A DNA stretch of 20,546 nucleotides, taken from an uncultured Treponema sp. (GTDB lineage Bacteria > Spirochaetota > Spirochaetia > Treponematales > Treponemataceae). Below, piece after piece: positions 16,201 to 20,546 of this stretch. The notes beneath the pieces were generated by a model. That model made no database searches, was not told the DNA's origin, and saw nothing but the letters and a program-made list of their open reading frames with translations. The position numbers and the translations under genes were made by a program. The DNA lies in assembly GCA_937901865.1 (NCBI GenBank), contig CALDID010000023.1, positions 1-20,546 of the forward strand, read 5' to 3'. Numbering within the stretch: the stretch's first letter is position 1; each line of letters starts with the position of its first letter.

Positions 16201-17780
16201 CGGACGGCTTTATCCGCGATAATCAGATGGATTTGGCTTTAAGCGATATTTTTATTGATTTGTCGCATTTGCAATGGATTATCAACAGCCCGATTTTTGC
16301 GATTTATAACGGAATTGTACGGGGACACGCGCGCATTAACGGGCTTGTAACTGACCCAGACCTTACGGGCAAGCTCGAAATTGCAAAGATGGAGATGACA
16401 AGTCCCGATTTTCTTTCGGAGCGTATGTCGTGCGATTTTATCACGGCAACAATCGAGAGAAACGAAATCATTATGCCTGAATCGCTGTTTATTTCGCAGA
16501 AAAAGGCTGGCGCGGTGTTTGCGTCGATAAAAGTGGTGCTTGACCGATTGAGCCTTGACCATGTGGAAGTGAGAATTAGGACGCCAGAGAAAAACTATTT
16601 GCCGATTGACGCAAAAATTGACCCGCTTATTGTGAAAGGGAAGGTGAGCGCGGATTTGCTTTTGAACCTTACGCTTGATAGCGTCGATGTAACAGGCACG
16701 CTGGAAGCAAAAGACACGACGCTGCAAGTGGACAATCCGCTTATGCAGACGCTCGATATTACGAACCTTGTGAATGTGAGCAAAAAAGACAAGAAAGCGG
16801 CAAAGAAAGAAAAGAAAAAGGCGAAATCAGCGGCGCAACAGAATGAAAAGGAAGAAGAGAAAGTGCAAACTTCTGCGGCGGCGATGGATATTTCTGTGAA
16901 CTTGGATTTTATCGCAGGGCAACACGTTCAGATTTTGTTTGAGCCTGTTTTGCGCGCTCTTATTGCACCGAATACGAAACTTTCGCTCGGATTCGACAGC
17001 GGAACGGAAAATATCGAAATTGAGGGCGATGTTACGCTTCGCGGCGGAGAGATTATGTATTTAAACCGCAACTTCTATTTGCGAGAAGGAAAGGCGGTGT
17101 TTGATAAAAATAATTCACTTGATCCGCGTCTTACGGTTCGGGCTGAAGTGCGCGAAAGGGATTCGAACAACGATGTTGTTACGATTACGCTTTCTGCGCA
17201 AGACCAAAATGTCAGTACGTTTACGCCTCGTCTTTCTGCAAGCCCTGCGAAATCAGAAGCGGAGATTATGAGCATATTAGGTCAGATTGTTTCTGCGGAT
17301 TCAGATTCTGCGGGACAAATTGCGGGGTCTATTCTTGATTACGGCGTGCAATCTTTAGCTTTTAGAAAAGTAGAAAACACATTGCGCGACTTGCTTAATT
17401 TTGATATATTCTCAATACGCGTTACGGCATTGCAAAATGCTTTGACGCAAAGTAGCAGTAACAATCAGAAAAACGATGATAATAAATACTCAATCGGTAA
17501 CTTTTTTGATAATACAACTGTTTATATTGGTAAATACTTTGGAAGTTTTATTTATGTTGATAGTCTTATGCGTTGGTCTTATGACGAAGACAAAATTGCC
17601 GAAGGCACTTCTGCTACGGGGCTTATCTTTCAGCCTGAAATCGGTTTTGAAATGCAATCCCCGTTTGCTAATCTCCGTCTGGACATCGCTCCTGATGTGA
17701 GCAATAATCAAAATCTTTTGTCGTCTAATCTGTGGGTGCAGGCGACTTCATTTACGTTATCTTGGAAATTAAATTTTTAG
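13230..17780 (+). CDS. tamB: TamB-family outer-membrane assembly protein (DUF490)
   Basis: 1516 aa. A single N-terminal membrane segment (~8-26) anchors it in the inner membrane, and the rest is a long beta-rich periplasmic chain with AsmA/TamB-like repeats. The C-terminal ~300 residues carry the DUF490/TamB domain: NLDFIAGQHVQILFEPV, a GDVTLRGGEIMYLNRNFYLREGK block (two parts), FDKNNSLDPRLTVRAEV, and SASPAKSEAEIMSILGQ. TamB proteins span the periplasm and help outer-membrane protein assembly or lipid transport. It is directly upstream of bamA, as in other spirochaetes where TamB works with BamA and no TamA exists. A Lys/Glu/Ala-rich low-complexity insert lies at ~1184-1213. The start ATG has no clear ribosome-binding site, so the exact N-terminus is less sure. 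Stop is 8 nt before the bamA ATG. Confidence 0.92.
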   Translation: MQGKNLKVSIIAFFFLFFAVSFLLRPVYDRIFSLAEEFAADFIANIEEETKLTFHYDSISPSIFTGLRIKNVSITDENAQNIPVAIEKITVDYSIKNVLSKKLNDALESVEISGVTLDYSDPAFQDAILRLAKYFSKGKVQKEKEKIDVEKTLKNIIHYAPDLITIRDIKGTARTRWGDAEAGIKQIVLKKDSDDDVFVRLNGEVRAQKELFGKNSSLGLGFALAGNLTSFFTDSALRVHASPLSAVDYTIGKTTLLFQYKGDSVSVRTLQGVLPISLFVEYFLQEKKLDVLAEMQDFDPLTLLIVRAKNPITPYLRGFRISGKYEANVDIGEKKIFYKADGNARGIVPKLNQSARARYKLSGDLDKLKVQTLSVNNYMLDAEYEGTVNLHNFYPTGSLFIEKFRVPKSDGVMSAEIYVEEEKDGLSALSPQIFFGAESIQAVQIEAIIQKNAIDFSFEASDFSHLEFGEAAEIAVNGSLLLGRKPFLQSSIEIANLFIDSALYKAAFFLKPELALKLNTAAEKFEPYISSVDLYVSSDFKSFSFNIPYAILANTQKDKEMLVFSMDGNEDTFNISDFDLIYKSFSLQMDTSANLSGSILHDIGDVSFQSSLVVNSMQYEISGSVIDKQWVSIAGDYNLELSFSLELPFMGIVKMDSLPFVVGKNTFALSLDAAVSYSKEEGPVVDFSRVEFSSVSSFFIADNPALMFSGRLDKLGLSFDTLLYSDSISALEGGLNLTWDIEETPFGMLFHTADMQVYLMNPISNEQISLFANLMNPEELPLDADAIKSNFYYSVQLQIDSLPMSHFLTKQQQNDTLSANIEASGTIEDPLLSVQLKNLSVSLLGYPLIASGSAVLEQGVARLTPFDVSWRGNVIKDTSATFDIKALAGSVLTTIEASFLKQKAVVPVAVDVETMSTTGGKKIDVVMFSVNTSNITTTFLDNPLSFSLNLIRSTGRFDLLVDGSADITAYRLDTGEFNLSMSDDCPVRLNADGFIRDNQMDLALSDIFIDLSHLQWIINSPIFAIYNGIVRGHARINGLVTDPDLTGKLEIAKMEMTSPDFLSERMSCDFITATIERNEIIMPESLFISQKKAGAVFASIKVVLDRLSLDHVEVRIRTPEKNYLPIDAKIDPLIVKGKVSADLLLNLTLDSVDVTGTLEAKDTTLQVDNPLMQTLDITNLVNVSKKDKKAAKKEKKKAKSAAQQNEKEEEKVQTSAAAMDISVNLDFIAGQHVQILFEPVLRALIAPNTKLSLGFDSGTENIEIEGDVTLRGGEIMYLNRNFYLREGKAVFDKNNSLDPRLTVRAEVRERDSNNDVVTITLSAQDQNVSTFTPRLSASPAKSEAEIMSILGQIVSADSDSAGQIAGSILDYGVQSLAFRKVENTLRDLLNFDIFSIRVTALQNALTQSSSNNQKNDDNKYSIGNFFDNTTVYIGKYFGSFIYVDSLMRWSYDEDKIAEGTSATGLIFQPEIGFEMQSPFANLRLDIAPDVSNNQNLLSSNLWVQATSFTLSWKLNF

Positions 17781-17784
17781 GAGA
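17779..17784 (+). promoter_or_regulatory. Ribosome-binding site fixing the bamA start
   Basis: AGGAGA overlaps the tamB stop codon and sits 4 nt before the ATG at 17789. The frame is open further upstream inside tamB, but the signal peptide begins at this ATG, so the two agree. Confidence 0.85.
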
Positions 17785-17788
17785 TTAT

Positions 17789-20350
17789 ATGTATTTCAGA
17801 AATTCTTTTCTGGTTCTATGTACGGCAGTTTTCTTGTCAGTAATAGCTTTTCCAGTTTTTTCCCAAAGAGCCGAAGATGCGAGTATCTCAGATACAAGCG
17901 TTGAGGATAGTGCTGATAGAGATGAAAGCTCTGCTAGTGAAGAGAAAATAAGTGCAGACGAAAAAACAGCAGACGAGAAAAAATCTAGCGCAACAGAAGA
18001 TACTGATGCAATAGAAGAAACTGATGCAGACGATTGGTACTATGGAAAAAACGTGCGTGATGTGCGCTTCAAAGGGCTTGTTACCACAAAGAAAAACGAG
18101 CTTGAGGGTACTGTTTCGAGCTTTATTGGTCAACCGTTTACCGATGAGCTGTTTGCTAATTTGTATGACCGCCTTTATTCGCTTGATATTTTTGAAGAGA
18201 TGGATTCAAAGGCAATTAAGGGCGATGAAAGAAAAAGTACGGTAATCCTTGAATTTACGGTAGTTGAAAAGCCGAAAATCAGTGCGATTAAGTTTGTCGG
18301 CAATAAACAAGTGCGTTCAAGCGAACTTAAAACGGCTATTTCAATAAAGGCAAAAGAGATTTTTGTTACAAGCAAAATGCTTATCGATGAGCGAGCTTTG
18401 AGAGATTTCTATTTGAAAAAAGGATACACAAAAGTTTCTGTTTCTGCCTCTAGCGAAGTGAAAGAAGATGGCGTTGTTGTTACATTTACGATTGATGAGG
18501 GGCATACAACTGTTATTTCAAACATCACTTTTGAGGGAAATAGTGTTGTTACTGATAAAACATTGCGAAAGCAGCTTTCGCTGAAAGAATCTGGTTTATT
18601 CAAAAAAGGAGAGTTCCAAGAATCTTCTCTTGATAAAGACAGACAGGCAATTCAAAAATATTATACAGACCGTGGCTATGCAGATATGCAAGTGCGTGAT
18701 GTTGTTCGCACGGTGGAATATAATCCTGAGAAAAAAAGAGATGAACTTACTATCCATTATGTGATTCAAGAAGGCTCTCCGTATACATACGAGGGAATTA
18801 CGTTTAACGGAAACACGATTTTTACTGATGAAGAGCTTGGTAAATTGATGAAGCTGAAGAATGGTGAAACGTTTAATCAATCAAAGTTTCAAGAAGGATT
18901 GATGTCGATTGTTGACCAATATTACAACAACGGCTACACGTCAAACGGCTTTAATCCGATTCCAAGTAAAGACAGCGAAAAGAAAACTTTGAGCTATACG
19001 CTTATTATTCAAGAAAACCCTCGAAGCCATATCGAAAATGTCATTATCAAAGGAAATAACCGCACAAAAGACAACGTTATCCGTCGCGAAATCACGCTAG
19101 AAAGCGGAGATGTTTTCACGAAAAACAAATTGCAGACAAGTTTGCGCAATTTGTATAACTTGCAGTATTTTTCTAGTGTCTTGCCCGACATTCAGACAGG
19201 AAGCGAAAGCGATTTAGTGGATTTGATTATCACTGTTGAAGAGCAATCAACGACATCTATCGAGTTTGGCGTTACATTCTCTGGAGTATCGGATAGTGAT
19301 GATTTGCCTGTGTCGTTGTTTGTAAAATGGACAGATAGCAATGTCGGCGGTTTGGGAAAGACTCTTTCAGCTTCTTCTTCGATTTCTACAACAGAAAAGA
19401 CTGTCGGCGTTTCTTATTCAGAAAACTGGTGGCTTGGATTGCCGATTAGTGCATCTATTAGCGCAAGTTATTCGTATTCTGACCTTGTAACATATAGAAA
19501 CTATACTGACCCGACAGGTAGTACATATCGTTCTTCATACTATATGGATTATCAGCAACAGAGCGCAAGTTTAGGACTTTCTCTCGGTCATCGCTGGACA
19601 CCTGACTTTGCAATTTTGACGCTCTCTGGCGGTATTTCTGGAAGCCTCATCGATAATATGTATGATTCATCTCAGTTTACTCCGATTGATGCAACTATTG
19701 AAGATTATCACAATAGCTGGACTCCGCTTAACAGCGTTTGGACAGCGTTCTCTATTGATGACAGAGATATAAACTATGACCCTTCAAGCGGTTGGTTTGC
19801 AAGTCAGTCTTTGCGCTGGTACGGACTTATTCCTGCAATCGAAAATCAGTTCTTCCTGCGCACCGACACAAAACTTGAGGGCTATTTGACGTTGCTTAAT
19901 ATTCCTGTGTCTGAAACGTGGAGCTTTAAGGCTGTTCTTATGGCGTATTCTGGAGTTACATTCTTGTTCCCGACACCTGATACAACGCTGGGCAGAAGAA
20001 ACAAGCTCTATATTGACGGTATGTTTAACGGTCGCGGTTGGTCAATTTCGAGCGTGCGAGGAAAGGCGATGTGGAGCAATATCATAGAGCTTCGCGTTCC
20101 GCTTGTTCCGCATATTATTGCGCTTGACGGATTCTTTGATGCGGCGGCGATTGTGGCAGAGCCTGAAGATTTGAGCAGTCTAACAAAGCAAGATTTCTAT
20201 TACAGCACAGGTCCTGGAATCCGCTTTACTATTCCGCAATTCCCTCTGCGCTTGCTTTGGGCAAACACATTCCAAATCGATGAGAATAACGAAGTGGCTT
20301 GGAAAAACCATTGGAAGTTTGTATTGTCATTCAATATGGTCAACAAATAG
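17789..20350 (+). CDS. bamA: Outer-membrane protein assembly factor BamA
   Basis: 853 aa. BamA folds and inserts outer-membrane beta-barrel proteins. A signal peptide covers ~1-25 (cleavage after FPVFSQ). It is followed by an unusually long acidic, Ser/Asp/Glu-rich linker (~27-82). Five POTRA domains follow, at about 86-161, 162-238, 240-329, 331-411 and 412-486, each with the typical I-FEGN / GNKQV type glycine-asparagine turn and YY--GY helix end. The rest (~487-853) is the surface-antigen barrel, with NWWLGLP, DRDINYDPSSGWF, and the lid-loop motif Val756-Arg757-Gly758 leading into ELRVPLVP. The C-terminus ends FVLSFNMVNK: a beta-signal-like strand, but with a terminal Lys instead of an aromatic residue. 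It is coupled to tamB by an 8-nt gap and followed by a strong terminator. Confidence 0.96.
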   Translation: MYFRNSFLVLCTAVFLSVIAFPVFSQRAEDASISDTSVEDSADRDESSASEEKISADEKTADEKKSSATEDTDAIEETDADDWYYGKNVRDVRFKGLVTTKKNELEGTVSSFIGQPFTDELFANLYDRLYSLDIFEEMDSKAIKGDERKSTVILEFTVVEKPKISAIKFVGNKQVRSSELKTAISIKAKEIFVTSKMLIDERALRDFYLKKGYTKVSVSASSEVKEDGVVVTFTIDEGHTTVISNITFEGNSVVTDKTLRKQLSLKESGLFKKGEFQESSLDKDRQAIQKYYTDRGYADMQVRDVVRTVEYNPEKKRDELTIHYVIQEGSPYTYEGITFNGNTIFTDEELGKLMKLKNGETFNQSKFQEGLMSIVDQYYNNGYTSNGFNPIPSKDSEKKTLSYTLIIQENPRSHIENVIIKGNNRTKDNVIRREITLESGDVFTKNKLQTSLRNLYNLQYFSSVLPDIQTGSESDLVDLIITVEEQSTTSIEFGVTFSGVSDSDDLPVSLFVKWTDSNVGGLGKTLSASSSISTTEKTVGVSYSENWWLGLPISASISASYSYSDLVTYRNYTDPTGSTYRSSYYMDYQQQSASLGLSLGHRWTPDFAILTLSGGISGSLIDNMYDSSQFTPIDATIEDYHNSWTPLNSVWTAFSIDDRDINYDPSSGWFASQSLRWYGLIPAIENQFFLRTDTKLEGYLTLLNIPVSETWSFKAVLMAYSGVTFLFPTPDTTLGRRNKLYIDGMFNGRGWSISSVRGKAMWSNIIELRVPLVPHIIALDGFFDAAAIVAEPEDLSSLTKQDFYYSTGPGIRFTIPQFPLRLLWANTFQIDENNEVAWKNHWKFVLSFNMVNK

Positions 20351-20374
20351 CTTTTCACTTAGTCAAGCATAACA

Positions 20375-20426
20375 AAAAAACGGATTTGTTCACTTCTAAA
20401 GCAGGAGTTGAACAAATCCGTTTTTT
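20375..20426. terminator. Strong rho-independent terminator after bamA
   Basis: A perfect inverted repeat: 12 bp of CGGATTTGTTCA/TGAACAAATCCG extended by A-run to T-run pairing to 18 bp, with a 16-nt loop (20393-20408). The plus-strand U-run is 20421-20426, and the A-run at 20374-20380 gives a U-run on the minus strand too, so it can act in both directions. Confidence 0.9.
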
Positions 20427-20519
20427 GTTTCTGTGCGATATTGCTATTCGCTCACGACGAACACTGTGCCTAATTCTTTTTGATTGTCGTATATTAGACC
20501 TGTTCGGAAACCTTATGTC
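20427..20519. other. Short stretch with no supported gene
   Basis: Between the terminator and the edge hairpin no complete gene is visible. On the minus strand, 20444-20509 reads as ~21 codons ending NQKELGTVFVVSE and a TAG stop. The frame is closed by TAA just upstream. It could be a chance frame or a gene remnant, and I do not annotate it as coding. Confidence 0.4.
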
Positions 20520-20542
20520 ATTGCCGTACTTGATACGGCAAT
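20520..20542. repeat. Perfect hairpin, probable dispersed palindromic repeat
   Basis: A 9-bp perfect stem (ATTGCCGTA/TACGGCAAT) with a 5-nt loop CTTGA. It lacks a U-run, so it is not a typical terminator. The form, ATTGCC-NN-CTTGA-NN-GGCAAT, resembles short palindromic intergenic repeats seen in several bacterial genomes (recalled, not checked). It reaches nearly to the window edge. Confidence 0.6.
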
Positions 20543-20546
20543 CTAT

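Noticed and set aside
17732..17788. 19-codon N-terminal extension of BamA
   Set aside because: It overlaps the end of tamB and would place residues before the signal peptide; AGGAGA and the signal peptide both point to ATG 17789.

Overview
The window looks like chromosomal DNA of a Treponema-like spirochaete. The main reasons are a TamB-BamA gene pair, a small PUR-alpha/BpuR-type nucleic-acid-binding protein, a COG2509-type FAD oxidoreductase, and two families of short intergenic repeats. The species is not identified; this rests on reading protein motifs and gene order, not on a database search.

Layout. (1) 1-3885, minus strand: a FAD-dependent oxidoreductase followed 18 bp later by an exported class-3 lipase with a beta-strand-rich C-terminus. 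Just past the lipase stop, at the left edge, lies a 21-bp tandem repeat; diverged copies of it also lie inside the lipase's own 5' coding region. (2) 3886-4023: two divergent promoters. One appears to make a leaderless oxidoreductase mRNA, the other drives the PUR-family gene at 4024-4467. (3) 4490-12148, minus strand: eight tightly packed genes (gaps from -11 to +34 bp) behind one near-consensus promoter at 12171-12199. In transcription order they are a helical protein of unknown function, dTMP kinase, an exported helical protein, 3-dehydroquinate synthase, a cysteine desulfurase-like protein, a phosphoribosyltransferase, an exported beta-helix protein and RNase HII. (4) 12152-12554: two divergent promoters flanking six copies of a ~41-bp repeat, each centred on a palindrome. 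(5) 12555-13207: a HigB-HigA type toxin-antitoxin pair. (6) 13230-20350: tamB and bamA, translationally coupled, then a strong terminator. (7) 20427-20546: a non-coding tail ending in a perfect hairpin that looks like a dispersed palindromic repeat.

How the genes fit together. TamB and BamA act together in outer-membrane protein assembly. The minus-strand operon mixes nucleotide metabolism (tmk, phosphoribosyltransferase), RNA/DNA hybrid removal (rnhB), the shikimate pathway (aroB) and sulfur transfer with two exported proteins of unknown role. The HigBA pair lies directly upstream of tamB with only 22 bp between them, so toxin-antitoxin and outer-membrane assembly genes may share a transcript. 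Five starts were moved from the longest open frame (lipid-independent evidence: ribosome-binding sites, ATG versus TTG, family N-termini): rnhB, the cysteine desulfurase, tmk, the helical protein and bamA.

The most notable structures not explained by genes are the 41-bp palindrome array between divergent promoters, the 21-bp repeat that keeps the lipase reading frame past its stop, and two promoters placed so close to start codons that leaderless mRNAs are implied. I found no CRISPR array, rRNA, tRNA or complete insertion sequence.
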